A stretch of DNA of 64,000 nucleotides from Mucilaginibacter endophyticus (GCF_003351025.1 NZ_QPCG01000004.1:124001-188000), one strand, 5' to 3'. Shown: positions 27,005 through 36,350, counted from the first letter of the stretch. Notes: generated by a model not told the origin, from the sequence alone. A program made the numbers and translations.

Positions 27005-28549
27005 ATGGCTGAAACTGGCTTTAAAAAGTGGATCATCACTATTACGGTGATCACAGCTTCGCTACTGGAGCTGATTGATACCACTATCGTTAACGTAGCA
27101 CTGCCTCACATACAGGGTAACCTTGGCGCAACCCTTGAGGATGTGGCCTGGGTAGTAACCGGCTATGCGGTAGCAAACGTGATCATATTGCCCATGTCAG
27201 GATGGCTGGGCGGCCGTTTTGGGCGTAAAAACTATTTCATGGCATCTATCATCGTGTTTACCATCGTATCATTTTTATGTGGTAACGCGCACAGTATGGA
27301 TGAACTGGTATTGTTCAGGATATTACAGGGTATAGCTGGTGGCGGTTTAATTTCAACCGCCCAGGCTATATTGCTTGAAACCTGGCCTCGTGAGCAAATA
27401 GGTACTGCAACCGCGTTATTTGGTTTGGGAGCGGTTGTAGGCCCAACAGTAGGCCCTACTATTGGCGGCTGGATTGTTGAAAACTACTCATGGCCATGGA
27501 TCTTTTATGTGAACATCCCGGTAGGCGCATTAGCGGCATTTTGTACATACACCTTTGTTAGGGAAACGCCCAAGGATGCCAAAGGTAAACCTGTTGACTG
27601 GTGGGGTATCATCCTGCTGGCCATTGCGGTGGGCAGCTTACAAACCGTACTTGAAAAAGGCGAAAGCGAAGACTGGTTTGCAAAACCATATATCCTGATA
27701 TTAACTATATCAGCTGTATTGGGCACCATATTGTTTATTTGGCGAGAGATGAGCACGGAGCACCCGATTGTGAATTTCAGTATCCTCCGGCACCGAAGTT
27801 TTGCTGTGGGGATGTTTACCTCCTTCATTCTCGGGTTTGGTTTGTACGGATCGGTGTTTGTGTTCCCGGTATTTTGTCAAAACCTGCTTGGGTTTAATGC
27901 CCAGCAAACCGGTGAGCTATTGTTTCCGGGTGGTTTGTGTACCATTGTGATGATGCCATTTATAGGTAAGATGCTTAACAAAGGCATACCGGCCCAATTT
28001 ATGGCTACAGCGGGCATGTTCCTGTTTTATGTATTCACACACATGCTGAGTGGCTCAACGCTTGCTACAGGCGAAAAAGATGTATTAGTACCTCTATTGA
28101 TCCGTGGTGTAGGTATGGCCTTATTATTCGTGCCACTTACCACACTGGCCATGGCCGATTTGAAAGGCCCTGAACTGGGCCAGGGATCTGGCTTGAACAA
28201 CATGATGCGCCAGTTAGGTGGTTCGTTTGGTATTGCAACACTAACAACACTCATCCACATTCGTCAGGGTGTGCACCGTAGTAACTTGTTGGTAAACATC
28301 AACCAGTACAACACCCCTTTTAACGACCGTTTGAATATGCTTACCCAGGGCTTCATGGCCAAAGGTAAATCAATGATTGACGCTACCCACATGGCTTATC
28401 AGGCCATTGAGGGCATGGTTACAAGGCAAACGCTGTTGCTAACTTATGATGACGCTTACTGGATTTCGGGATTGGTGATGCTATTTTCGATACCACTGCT
28501 TTATTTGCAGCCGTTCAAGAAGCTCAAAGCCGTTGCGGATTCGCACTAA
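27005..28549 (+). CDS. emrB: MFS drug:H+ antiporter, DHA2 (EmrB/QacA) family
   Basis: 514 residues with about 14 hydrophobic segments, as in DHA2 transporters. Motif LLELIDTTIVNVALPHIQ in helix 1 and GWLGGRFGRKNYF (motif A) after helix 2 are diagnostic, as is the motif C-like stretch GLGAVVGPTVGPTIGGW in helix 5. It expels a hydrophobic toxicant using the proton gradient, in a tripartite complex with the adaptor and TolC protein. It begins 4 bp after the adaptor stop. Substrate range is not predictable. Confidence 0.93.
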   Translation: MAETGFKKWIITITVITASLLELIDTTIVNVALPHIQGNLGATLEDVAWVVTGYAVANVIILPMSGWLGGRFGRKNYFMASIIVFTIVSFLCGNAHSMDELVLFRILQGIAGGGLISTAQAILLETWPREQIGTATALFGLGAVVGPTVGPTIGGWIVENYSWPWIFYVNIPVGALAAFCTYTFVRETPKDAKGKPVDWWGIILLAIAVGSLQTVLEKGESEDWFAKPYILILTISAVLGTILFIWREMSTEHPIVNFSILRHRSFAVGMFTSFILGFGLYGSVFVFPVFCQNLLGFNAQQTGELLFPGGLCTIVMMPFIGKMLNKGIPAQFMATAGMFLFYVFTHMLSGSTLATGEKDVLVPLLIRGVGMALLFVPLTTLAMADLKGPELGQGSGLNNMMRQLGGSFGIATLTTLIHIRQGVHRSNLLVNINQYNTPFNDRLNMLTQGFMAKGKSMIDATHMAYQAIEGMVTRQTLLLTYDDAYWISGLVMLFSIPLLYLQPFKKLKAVADSH

Positions 28550-28556
28550 AACGATA

Positions 28557-28587
28557 AAAGCCGTTCCACTATTACCGGAACGGCTTT
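28557..28587 (+). terminator. Stem-loop after the efflux operon
   Basis: AAAGCCGTTCC and GGAACGGCTTT form an 11-bp stem with a 9-nt loop, starting 7 bp after the stop codon. The T run is short (CTTTCCCC), so it may act as a weak terminator or 3' protective hairpin. Confidence 0.65.
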
Positions 28588-28744
28588 CCCCAAAAAAAAT
28601 TAACAATTAAAATTTAAGTTACTCCCCCTGCATAAACAACATATTTAAATATCGCGACCAGGGTTTGTTTAATCTTAAGGTATAAATTTACTGGTTTTTA
28701 ATTAATAAACGCAAATTTTATTGGGCAATAAAATACTATTTATG

Positions 28745-28781
28745 AAAAAGGCATGAAATTTTATTGTTTCATGCCTTTTTT
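28745..28781. terminator. Bidirectional terminator between efflux operon and ahpD
   Basis: AAAAAGGCATGAAA and TTTCATGCCTTTTT form a 14-bp stem flanked by A and T runs, so it works in both directions. It sits between the convergent MFS and ahpD genes. The remaining part of this 255-bp gap is AT-rich with no gene visible. Confidence 0.8.
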
Positions 28782-28804
28782 ACTTTTAAAACAAGTTAAG
28801 CTTG

Positions 28805-29389
28805 TTAAAATATAACTTTCCCGGTAGCTGTTATTAACGATGCTATACGCACGGCATCAAAAATACGCTCTTCGGTAGCGCCTAATTTAATCAATGAATC
28901 TTCGTGAGCGTTCACGCACATTTCGCAACCGTTAATTGCAGATACCGCTAAACTGGCCAATTCAAAAAATTCTTTACCGGTAACAGGTTTCATCATAAGC
29001 TGCATTCGGATCCGTGCCGGGATCTGGGTATACTTTTCTTTTTGAGTAAAGTGCCTGAAACGGTAAAACACGTTGTTTGATGCCAGTAATGAAGCGCAAC
29101 CAACAGCTTCGCCAATTTCGGCATCGGTGGCTTCGTTGTCTTTAGCGTATTTGGTAAAGAAGTTGGTAAGCGGTAAGTTATTGTTATTTACAGCAGTAGC
29201 CAAACCAAGCAGGGCGCACTCTTTATTGGTTAAATGTGCTGAGGTAAGGGTGCTGGTAAAATTCAATTTCAGATCGCGCAGGTAGCGTGAATCGCCTGTT
29301 TCTAATAGTGTAAGGCTTGCGGTGCGGTAATTAATATCTAATCCAATACTTTGCAGTATCTCCTGGATCACTTCGGTACTTTCGTTCAT
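28805..29389 (-). CDS. ahpD: Carboxymuconolactone decarboxylase / alkylhydroperoxidase AhpD-like protein
   Basis: 194 residues from the ATG at 29389 (MNESTEVIQEILQS). An upstream in-frame ATG at 29425 would read through a repeat and is unlikely. The C-terminal half holds the AhpD active site NGCEMCVNAHEDSLIKLGA with the CxxC pair and the nearby His. AhpD uses this disulphide, usually fed by lipoamide, to reduce the partner peroxiredoxin. The peroxiredoxin gene lies just upstream on the same strand (29618-30163). A terminator and a repeat separate them, so they may be two transcripts. Confidence 0.88.
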   Translation of the reverse strand: MNESTEVIQEILQSIGLDINYRTASLTLLETGDSRYLRDLKLNFTSTLTSAHLTNKECALLGLATAVNNNNLPLTNFFTKYAKDNEATDAEIGEAVGCASLLASNNVFYRFRHFTQKEKYTQIPARIRMQLMMKPVTGKEFFELASLAVSAINGCEMCVNAHEDSLIKLGATEERIFDAVRIASLITATGKVIF

Positions 29390-29413
29390 GTTTTTCGGGG
29401 TTATTTTTTTATT

Positions 29414-29507
29414 GTAGAGACGCATAATTGCGTCTCCTGCATGAAAATCAATATCGCTAAATAAAGTTGCTTGTCCTTCGGGAGAGACGCATGTGACGCG
29501 TCTCTAC
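29414..29507. repeat. Palindromic repeat with GAGACGC arms
   Basis: GTAGAGACGC at the left end and GCGTCTCTAC at the right are exact inverse complements. Inside are AATTGCGTCTCC and GGAGAGACGCATGTGACGC. The element lies between ahpD and ahpC. Confidence 0.7.
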
Positions 29508-29566
29508 ATCAAAACAGCTTCTGCCTTAGGTTTTTAACTATTGATCTTCAGCTTAAAAAAGGGTGT

Positions 29567-29599
29567 AAAAAATCCCCGCACCGAAATACAGTACGGGGA
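29567..29599 (-). terminator. Terminator of ahpC
   Basis: Leftwards: TCCCCGTACTG ... CGGTGCGGGGA (29599-29573), then six T (29572-29567). It starts 19 bp after the ahpC stop. Confidence 0.8.
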
Positions 29600-29617
29600 C
29601 AATTATCTGTTATACGA

Positions 29618-30163
29618 TTATACAGTTAAAGTTTCCTGACCTTTTTCCCAGTTGCAAGGGCAAAGCTCGTCAGTTTGTAAACCATCAAGTACACGTAATA
29701 CTTCTTTCACGTTACGGCCAACGCTCAGGTCGTTAACTGATACCCAACGGATGATACCTTGTGGATCAACGATGAAAGTAGCACGGTAAGCAATTTTTTC
29801 AGTTGGCTCTAAAATACCCAGATCTTCAGCTAATGATTTTGAAGTATCAGCAAGCATAGGGAATTTCAAGTCACGCAAATCGTCGTGATCTCTTCTCCAG
29901 GCAGCGTGAACAAACTCAGAGTCGGTAGAAGCACCGATCAAACGGGTTTCACGGTCGCGGAATTCGCCAAAGTTTTTGTTGAATTCAGCGATCTCAGTAG
30001 GGCAAACAAAAGTAAAGTCTTTTGGCCACCAGAACATTACAGTCCAAACGTTATCATCGTTGGTTAAATACTCAGAAGTAAGGGTTTCAAACTCTTTACC
30101 TTTTTCAAGGCTTACTACTGCTGTTTTAGAAAATTCGGGGAATTTTTGTCCTATGGTTAACAT
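29618..30163 (-). CDS. ahpC: Peroxiredoxin, AhpC (AhpD-dependent type)
   Basis: 181 residues. Peroxidatic cysteine Cys54 in FTFVCPTE. The C-terminus reads DELCPCNWEKG with Cys168 and Cys170. Three cysteines in this CPC arrangement are known from mycobacterial AhpC, which is recycled by AhpD rather than by AhpF. Here too an AhpD-like gene is next door and no AhpF is visible, so the same pairing is inferred. Reduces H2O2, organic peroxides and possibly peroxynitrite in the cytoplasm. A -7 element lies at 30191-30198. Confidence 0.93.
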   Translation of the reverse strand: MLTIGQKFPEFSKTAVVSLEKGKEFETLTSEYLTNDDNVWTVMFWWPKDFTFVCPTEIAEFNKNFGEFRDRETRLIGASTDSEFVHAAWRRDHDDLRDLKFPMLADTSKSLAEDLGILEPTEKIAYRATFIVDPQGIIRWVSVNDLSVGRNVKEVLRVLDGLQTDELCPCNWEKGQETLTV

Positions 30164-30190
30164 ATTTTGATATTTCTTTTAATGTTTATG

Positions 30191-30198
30191 CAAATATA
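30191..30198 (-). promoter_or_regulatory. -7 promoter element of ahpC
   Basis: Leftwards TATATTTG, a match to TAnnTTTG, 27 bp before the ATG at 30163. No clear -33 TTTG at the expected spacing. Confidence 0.5.
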
Positions 30199-30348
30199 GA
30201 AATTTAAACCTGCCTCCCGAATACTAATAATTGATGATGTATAGATTTTAGCTATATGATTAACACATAATATAAACAATATTTATTCGCCTATTTATAA
30301 GCACTTTACCCTGTTTTGCTATTTCAAAAAATGGTTTATCTTGGTTGC

Positions 30349-32274
30349 ATGAAAACCAAACCTATCCTCATTATAGCAGTTTCTGTTATTGTTTTAGCCA
30401 TTGGCGGGTACTTCCTGCTTCGCCGCAACAACGTATCATCACCAAAACAAAACGAGATAAGTCAATTTCTAAGCAATTTTAAAACACAGCTTGCCAAAGG
30501 CAACCGCGATTCATTGCTAAACTATTTTGGTGATAAACAAAAAACCGAGCCTATAAACCGCCTGCTTAACGCACTGCTCAACAAACCTGAGAAAGGGGAA
30601 TATGTTGATATCGTATTTAACGTTGATCTTGATATAGCTAAGGGCAATATTTCATTTATCAATCCCGAGCTTGCGACAGCTGTTGTACCGGTAACTTTCA
30701 GGGGTGACCGCCTGGAAAGCAAATTTTCGACCATTACATTCACCATCCAAAAAATAGCTGAACACCAATACAAGATTTATCAGATAGATGCCCGCGACTT
30801 TATGACCGATTATATAAGCTATAAGAACAACGCGGTGAAACTTCAATACACCGATAAAGAAATTTATAGCCCTGCTACATTAAAGGCGTTTACCGATGCA
30901 AGCAATTTGTATGCAAAGTATGATAGTGTGATATGGTTCGGCCATGTAAAAGATCAAACATACTTTTATGTAGTAAAAGGCAAGTGGGAGCTTTTTGACG
31001 CGCTAAACGATTATTTCAGGCCCAAAAAAGACACTGCCAAAACCTACAAAATGGGACTTGTAGGTCCCGATTATAAAGAAGTGATTCCTGCAGAGTATGA
31101 TCTTGTTCATAATATCAATGGCATCTTCCCCAATCTTATAGAAGTTGAAAAGGAGCACAAACGGGGTTTTTATGATATTAGTGGCAAAATAGTGGTGCCT
31201 GTGGAGTATGATCAAATATTCCCACTTAATGACAGCGAGAACCTTGCCGCCCTCAAAAAAGGCGATGATATGTTCTGGCTGAAAAGTGACTACACCATCT
31301 CCGAAAAAGCCGACATCAATGTTGCCGATATATTTCCAAAGCTTAAGCAGCCTGCTTCATTTACCTTAACCAAAAGCCCCACCGGCGATATAACAGAATT
31401 TAACTCACGCGACGATCATGGAAGTATTTACCTTCCGGCTTCGTACCTGGTTGACCTTGATATTTTACCACAGGTTGTGCAGTTCAAAAACCCGTTACGT
31501 AACCATGTTGATTTTGAAGAATCAAGCACACAATATATGGTAAAAGCCCAGTCATTACCTGCACAAAGTTCAGGCAATGGCGATAACTGGCTACAAAGCG
31601 CGTTTTACTCTATCCGTGATTATTTTATTGGCGGCCGGGCTGAATTTTACACCAAACAAAACCTGGTATTGGTTGATAAGAAACATAACAGTATTTACAG
31701 CCAGCGATTTGATATTGACTATAGCGAAATAGGAGAAGCAGAAGACCTTTCCGGATCATGTAACGAATACACCTTCCGCACACTCACCGATTCGTTATTT
31801 GAATTAAAGGCAACTGCTGTTGCCGGTATACCAACATATGATGATAAAAGCGAGTTACGGGAAATGCCTGTATATCATTACCTCACATTAAAGGATGGAA
31901 AATTAATTGAACTAAGAACATCGCGTTTGTTCGCTTTCACCAAACACATAAAGATGGACCAAAGCTATTTGGAAGGCTGTTACTCCTACTTGGTAGACGA
32001 AGGAGCCCATCATTGGAACGAAAAGTTATCGGATAAACTTACTCCTGATATTTTACGGTATATGAAAAATGAAATCTATGCCGATTACAAGTATAAGTTT
32101 AAAGACAAAAGGTGGAACGAAATTTTTTACGCAAGATATGGCGAAGGCAAAGAGGGCCAAAACACCAGCGTCCAGGATTCACTTACCGAGATTGATAAGT
32201 ATAATATCCAGTGGATTGATCAGAAATTGAAAGCCATGCCGGTTATACAACCAAAGGTACTTGCCGCTAAATGA
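30349..32274 (+). CDS. Membrane-anchored protein with WG-like repeats, function unknown
   Basis: 641 residues from the ATG at 30349 (MKTKPILIIAVSVIVLAIGG). An upstream frame extension to 30316 adds 11 residues. One N-terminal membrane helix (residues 4-22) is followed by a large soluble part. Around residues 230-290 two WG-type repeats occur (MGLVGPDYKEVIPAEYDLVH and RGFYDISGKIVVPVEYDQIF). Residues 350-560 form a region with no family I can name. It is probably exported and anchored in the inner membrane. It overlaps the next gene by 4 bp (ATGA), so the two are coupled. Confidence 0.75.
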   Translation: MKTKPILIIAVSVIVLAIGGYFLLRRNNVSSPKQNEISQFLSNFKTQLAKGNRDSLLNYFGDKQKTEPINRLLNALLNKPEKGEYVDIVFNVDLDIAKGNISFINPELATAVVPVTFRGDRLESKFSTITFTIQKIAEHQYKIYQIDARDFMTDYISYKNNAVKLQYTDKEIYSPATLKAFTDASNLYAKYDSVIWFGHVKDQTYFYVVKGKWELFDALNDYFRPKKDTAKTYKMGLVGPDYKEVIPAEYDLVHNINGIFPNLIEVEKEHKRGFYDISGKIVVPVEYDQIFPLNDSENLAALKKGDDMFWLKSDYTISEKADINVADIFPKLKQPASFTLTKSPTGDITEFNSRDDHGSIYLPASYLVDLDILPQVVQFKNPLRNHVDFEESSTQYMVKAQSLPAQSSGNGDNWLQSAFYSIRDYFIGGRAEFYTKQNLVLVDKKHNSIYSQRFDIDYSEIGEAEDLSGSCNEYTFRTLTDSLFELKATAVAGIPTYDDKSELREMPVYHYLTLKDGKLIELRTSRLFAFTKHIKMDQSYLEGCYSYLVDEGAHHWNEKLSDKLTPDILRYMKNEIYADYKYKFKDKRWNEIFYARYGEGKEGQNTSVQDSLTEIDKYNIQWIDQKLKAMPVIQPKVLAAK

Positions 32275-32903
32275 GTGTCACAGGCCGCATATTAAGATAT
32301 TTTGCTTTTTTCTGGGTATTTGTGCTCTGCGTGGGCACATTTACCCAGTATTGGAATTTTAATCATGATTCCTATTTTTTGCATATCAAACAAAAAGCGG
32401 TTGAAACCGGATGGTACCTCCCTGCCTTTTATTGCCATATTATTGGTAGCAGCGTAATCCTGCTTGCCGGTTTTTTCCAGTTTTCAAAAAAGGTATACAA
32501 TAACAAGGCCCTGCACCGGGCATTGGGAAAGCTGTATGTATTTGGAGTACTATTTTTCGCTGCACCGGGCGCTTATATCATGACGCTGTTTATAAACCGG
32601 GGCACAGGCGTATTCATATCTTTTTTATTGCAGAACACACTGTGGGTGGCTTTTACCCTGGCTGCGTTTCTGTTGGTTAAAAAAGGAAGAATTGACGAGC
32701 ATATAAAAATGATGAACCGGAGCTATGCCCTCGCCTTTGGCGCGGTTACTTTGCGCTTTTATATCTGGCTGTTTACCGTTTTGGGTAATGGCGTAAATTT
32801 TAGTAACAATTACCTCATTATTGCCTTTTTAAGCTGGGTACCTAATTTGATTTTGGCCGAGGTTATAAATAGGTATAGTAAACAGGTGGTTGAGGCAGGG
32901 TGA
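32271..32903 (+). CDS. DUF2306-type integral membrane protein
   Basis: 210 residues with about six hydrophobic helices: residues 8-26, 50-70, 90-110, 120-140, 160-180 and 185-200. A conserved His lies in YCHIIGSSVILLAGFFQF and another in DEHIKMMNRSYALAFGAVTL, the pattern of DUF2306, whose paired histidines suggest a haem or metal site. Function is unknown. It starts with ATGA overlap inside the end of the WG-repeat protein gene, so the two likely work together. Confidence 0.75.
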   Translation: MSVTGRILRYFAFFWVFVLCVGTFTQYWNFNHDSYFLHIKQKAVETGWYLPAFYCHIIGSSVILLAGFFQFSKKVYNNKALHRALGKLYVFGVLFFAAPGAYIMTLFINRGTGVFISFLLQNTLWVAFTLAAFLLVKKGRIDEHIKMMNRSYALAFGAVTLRFYIWLFTVLGNGVNFSNNYLIIAFLSWVPNLILAEVINRYSKQVVEAG

Positions 32904-32921
32904 AAGAAATTTTCCTTTTCT

Positions 32922-33055
32922 AAACTTACGAAGTTTTAAAAACTTCGTAAGTTTTCGACGCCATTATCTTAAACAAGATAGGAAATCATTCATACCATGC
33001 TAAACGAACAGTATGGCGAAGAAGATGCTTCGCTCCGTTCAGCATGACAAGAAAA
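32922..33055. repeat. Hairpin and repeat fragments downstream of the DUF2306 gene
   Basis: AAACTTACGAAGTTTT and AAAACTTCGTAAGTTT (32922-32954) form a long stem; a related one lies at 49028-49054. Next, 32985-33050 carries ACAGTATGGCGAAGAAG and CTTCGCTCCGTTCAGCATGAC, part of another palindromic repeat. The following 33061-33094 is a short relative of family C (CCCTCCCTTTTGGGGAGGG) that runs into the telA stop codon. Confidence 0.6.
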
Positions 33056-33091
33056 AATAAAGCCCTCCCTTTTGGGGAGGGTTGGGTGGGG

Positions 33092-34258
33092 TTAACTCAC
33101 ACTCGTTACCGTTTTCTTCAATTCTGTTTCCAGGTTTTGAAGCTCGGTGTTCAGCGTACGACGGTTGGCTGTACCTTCGTCATGAATGCGTTTAACCTCG
33201 GTAAGGGTTTCAATGAGCGATGAGGTAGTCTTTTTCAGGGTATCTAACGATACTACTGTTTTTTCATTTTCGCGGGCTACGTCAATGCTGTTTTGTTTAA
33301 GCATTTCGGCATTCTTTTGCAAAATGGTGTTGGTTGTATCCGAAATCTTTTTCTGCATCTCCACATTCTCTTTCTGACGGTTGAGGGCTACAGCTATAGT
33401 AAGCTGGTTTTTCCAAACCGGGATAGTGGTTGATACGATAGATTGCGCCTTTTCAGCAATGGTAGTATTGTTATTTTGCACTACACGAATTTGCGCCAGC
33501 GACTGCATCATAATAAAACGTACCACCTTTAAGTCGGCCAAACGTTTATCAAGGCGGTTCACAAAATCACGCAGATCGGCAATTTCATAATCCTGGTAAG
33601 CCGTTGGATTGCCGTCCATTACAGCCAGCTTTTCGTTAAGCTCATTGTACTTAAGCTGCCCGGCAATAATCAGCTCTTCCATTTGTTTAATGTAGGTAAC
33701 GTTGCTGTCAAACATGGTTTGCAGCGAGCTATTATCCTTTAACGAGTTAACACGACCGGCTTTGATCTTATTGGTGATCTTATCAATATTATTTACCACC
33801 GTATCATATTTCTGAAAAAGCTTTTTGGTATCAACAACCAGCTTTTTCATGAACGGGATATGTGATATAAATGAGGTGAACGCGTTTTGGTTAAGCTCAT
33901 CAACATCAATATAATTAAGTTCGGTAAGCAATTCGTTAATCAGTCCGCCTACTTCGCCCGAGTTATAGGTGCGTACCGAAGTAAGGAAGTTATTGCTGTA
34001 TTTCTCCATTGAGTTTTGTACCTCAACGCCGTAGTTCAGTATCGAGTTAACATCGCTCGGATTGATATCTTTACCTATCTCCCCATACTTTTGCAGATCC
34101 TGGTTTGGTATGGCATCAAGGTTTACATTACCCTGCTTATCTACCTTCATAGGCACGCTACTGGCCGGTGAAGCTGCCGTCGGAATGTCCAGGTTTGTTG
34201 GAGTGATTAGCGGTGGTATATTCAGATTTAGTTCATCATTGTTTGGTGCACTTTCCAT
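33092..34258 (-). CDS. telA: Toxic anion resistance protein, TelA family
   Basis: 388 residues. A Pro-rich start (residues 1-40) is followed by the helical TelA domain: DLQKYGEIGKDINPSDVNSI, a long run of coiled-coil helices, and the central block IPVWKNQLTIAVALNRQKEN typical for the family. No membrane helix. TelA proteins occur with TerC/TerD proteins in tellurite and general membrane-stress loci; the molecular action is unresolved. It is the last gene of the leftward ter cluster, 82 bp after the fourth TerD gene. Confidence 0.9.
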   Translation of the reverse strand: MESAPNNDELNLNIPPLITPTNLDIPTAASPASSVPMKVDKQGNVNLDAIPNQDLQKYGEIGKDINPSDVNSILNYGVEVQNSMEKYSNNFLTSVRTYNSGEVGGLINELLTELNYIDVDELNQNAFTSFISHIPFMKKLVVDTKKLFQKYDTVVNNIDKITNKIKAGRVNSLKDNSSLQTMFDSNVTYIKQMEELIIAGQLKYNELNEKLAVMDGNPTAYQDYEIADLRDFVNRLDKRLADLKVVRFIMMQSLAQIRVVQNNNTTIAEKAQSIVSTTIPVWKNQLTIAVALNRQKENVEMQKKISDTTNTILQKNAEMLKQNSIDVARENEKTVVSLDTLKKTTSSLIETLTEVKRIHDEGTANRRTLNTELQNLETELKKTVTSVS

Positions 34259-34340
34259 AATCTTATTTTTAATTATTTAGTAGTACTTAATTTGTTCATG
34301 TTAAAAGCCATCCGACTTAATGCCAATGGACTTTAAACTT

Positions 34341-34955
34341 TTATAAATACGTTGCAGTTACCGTTTTTACGGTTTCTTCCAGCTTGCGATCGCGGGTTGG
34401 CTCGCCAATAGCGTTAAATTTCCATTCGCCGTTCTTTTTGTAAAATACGCCCATCACCATTGATACATGGCCAGCAAAATCTTTGCTATGCGCAATATCA
34501 TAGGTAGCGAAGATCTCGTTAACCCGGGTTGGCGTACCTTCATAAATACGGATAGAGGCAAAAGGGATGGTGCCAAAATCTTGCCCGCGGAAACTGTTTA
34601 AAACAAAGGCCACATAGGTAACAGTTGGGCTCAAAGTACCAAAATCTACCGTGATCACTTCGTTGTCCAACCCGTCGTTACCAGCCATATCGCCGGTTAA
34701 ATCATCACCGCTGTGCCTTACAGAATGATCTTTTGAACGCAGGTTACCAAAGTAGATCACATCAACCAGGCGTTTGCTTTCATCATATAAAATACAGCTG
34801 GCATCAAGGTCAACCGCTTCTTTTGTGGTACCAAAACCAAACAAGCCTTTCTTTTCGATAGCACCCCAGTTTATACCAACACATACATTCTGCAATTTGC
34901 TGCCGTTACTTTTTTCAAGGCTGATACGCTGCCCTTTTTGAAGATTAATAGCCAT
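34341..34955 (-). CDS. TerD family protein (copy 4, TerZ-like variant)
   Basis: 204 residues. Starts MAINLQKGQRISLEKSNGSK, then GINWGAIEKKGLFGFGTTKEAVDLDASCILYD. The calcium-site stretch HSGDDLTGDMAGNDGLDNEV differs from the usual GDGDDE spacing of the other three copies, having an insertion and Asn replacements, so its calcium binding may be altered. The C-terminus ends FKFNAIGEPTRDRK-like, as in other members. TerD-fold proteins bind calcium and are thought to scaffold stress complexes at the membrane. It starts 5 bp after the stop of TerD copy 3. Confidence 0.88.
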   Translation of the reverse strand: MAINLQKGQRISLEKSNGSKLQNVCVGINWGAIEKKGLFGFGTTKEAVDLDASCILYDESKRLVDVIYFGNLRSKDHSVRHSGDDLTGDMAGNDGLDNEVITVDFGTLSPTVTYVAFVLNSFRGQDFGTIPFASIRIYEGTPTRVNEIFATYDIAHSKDFAGHVSMVMGVFYKKNGEWKFNAIGEPTRDRKLEETVKTVTATYL

Positions 34956-34960
34956 AATTT

Positions 34961-35515
34961 TTAGTTGTATTTGTTTAAATAATCCTGCAAGCCACCTTTC
35001 ATGCCGGCTCCTACAGCTTCAAATTTCCAGTTATTATCTTTTTTGTAGATCCGGCCAAACTCAACGGCGGTTTCTATCGAAAAATCTTCTTCCAGCTCGT
35101 ATTTCAAAATATCGGTATTGGTAGCCGAATCAAAAATGCGAACGAATGAGTTGCGCACCTGCCCAAAATTCTGGCGGCGGCTTTCGGCCTCATGAATAGT
35201 TACCACAATGCAAATTTCAGTAGCACGCGGATCGATTTTTGACAAGTCAACAATAATTTGCTCATCATCGCCATCGCCGGCACCGGTCAGGTTATCGCCG
35301 GTATGCTCCACGGCACCATCCGGAGATTTTGGATTATTATAGAAAACGAAAAATTCGTCGGCCAGTATTTTTTTGTTATCGCCCATGATGAACACCGAAG
35401 CGTCGAGGTCAAAGGCCGAGCCTGTTGATGAGCTGTTTGTATCCCAACCAAGGCCTATAGTAAATTTAGGAGCACCAATAGTTTCCCGTTGGCCTTTTTG
35501 CAAGTTAATTGCCAT
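34961..35515 (-). CDS. terD: TerD family calcium-binding stress protein (copy 3)
   Basis: 184 residues, close to canonical TerD/TerE (about 190). Shows GLGWDTNSSSTGSAFDLDAS, FFVFYNNPKSPDGAVEHTGDNLTG, GDGDDEQIIVDL, and NFGQVRNSFVRIFD with ELEEDFSIETAVEFGRIYKK. The DLDAS and GDGDDE acidic groups are the calcium ligands in characterised TerD. It overlaps the phosphoribosyltransferase gene by 11 bp and is followed by copy 4 after 5 bp. It is most like copy 1 (37841-38416). Confidence 0.92.
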   Translation of the reverse strand: MAINLQKGQRETIGAPKFTIGLGWDTNSSSTGSAFDLDASVFIMGDNKKILADEFFVFYNNPKSPDGAVEHTGDNLTGAGDGDDEQIIVDLSKIDPRATEICIVVTIHEAESRRQNFGQVRNSFVRIFDSATNTDILKYELEEDFSIETAVEFGRIYKKDNNWKFEAVGAGMKGGLQDYLNKYN

Positions 35516-36350
35516 GCTGAATTAGTTTATTGTTGTTTATTAATAGGTTTTGTTTAATAAAGTTTAAGTTAGGCGCATAGGCTTCAATAGTATGGTAACC
35601 ATTACCCAAAGCCATATCATATAACAAGTTTATGAAATTGCTTTCTTGATCGTGTATAAAAATGCAAAAACTTTCATGATCGTAATTTAAGATGTACTTC
35701 ACTATGCGGGTGTTAATACAAAAGTCGGCCCCCTTAATGATATCATTTAAATGAAAGATGTTTTTGACATGGTGATAATTGAGATAGTTCTCAATATTGG
35801 GATGAATGTTTTTGTTCACCAGTTCGGCAAAGTACAGCATGTAAATGTCGTTCTGTAAGCCATACTCATCTACCATTTTCATGATCATGCGCTCATGGCT
35901 ACCGGTTATCTTGATATCATCCAAAAACAGCAGCGTTTTGCCTGCAAGGAAATCCTTATCAATATGAAACGAATCGTTACCAATTAAGTTGATCCTTTGC
36001 TCGGCATCCAGTTCGCCATAATCTTCTTTATAGGTTATTGTACGATGCACCTTGGTTTCCTGCACTACAGGGTAACCATGATGGGCCAGCCAGCGGTTAA
36101 GCTTGCACACAAAATGATTTTTCATGGCAAAGGTAGCCGTAGGAATAAACGAGTACGGGCTTGATATCACTACGATCTGTTTCTCTATTGGCTGTTTGGC
36201 AAGGACTTCGTTAATGAAGCCATCGGCCAGGTCGGTACCGAAATAGCGGGATACTTCAGCATCGCCAAATTTAAAGCGGCTGTAATCATCCGCGTCAAAA
36301 CCAAAATGAGTAGCGCTGTTGATGTGATGTAAAGAGTAGGTAGCTTTCAT
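35505..36350 (-). CDS. Phosphoribosyltransferase-like protein of the ter cluster
   Basis: 281 residues. The PRPP-binding loop is visible as TLLFLDDIKITGSHERMI (about residues 137-155), the type-I phosphoribosyltransferase pattern of two acidic residues before a TG. Earlier, VVISSPYSFIPTATFAMKNH resembles the family's first loop. The C-terminal 100 residues have no family I recognise. Predicted biosynthetic modules associated with Ter genes include such transferases and are proposed to make a nucleoside-like metabolite. It overlaps the HAD gene by 4 bp (ATGA) and TerD copy 3 by 11 bp, so it is a tightly coupled part of the system. Confidence 0.82.
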   Translation of the reverse strand: MKATYSLHHINSATHFGFDADDYSRFKFGDAEVSRYFGTDLADGFINEVLAKQPIEKQIVVISSPYSFIPTATFAMKNHFVCKLNRWLAHHGYPVVQETKVHRTITYKEDYGELDAEQRINLIGNDSFHIDKDFLAGKTLLFLDDIKITGSHERMIMKMVDEYGLQNDIYMLYFAELVNKNIHPNIENYLNYHHVKNIFHLNDIIKGADFCINTRIVKYILNYDHESFCIFIHDQESNFINLLYDMALGNGYHTIEAYAPNLNFIKQNLLINNNKLIQHGN

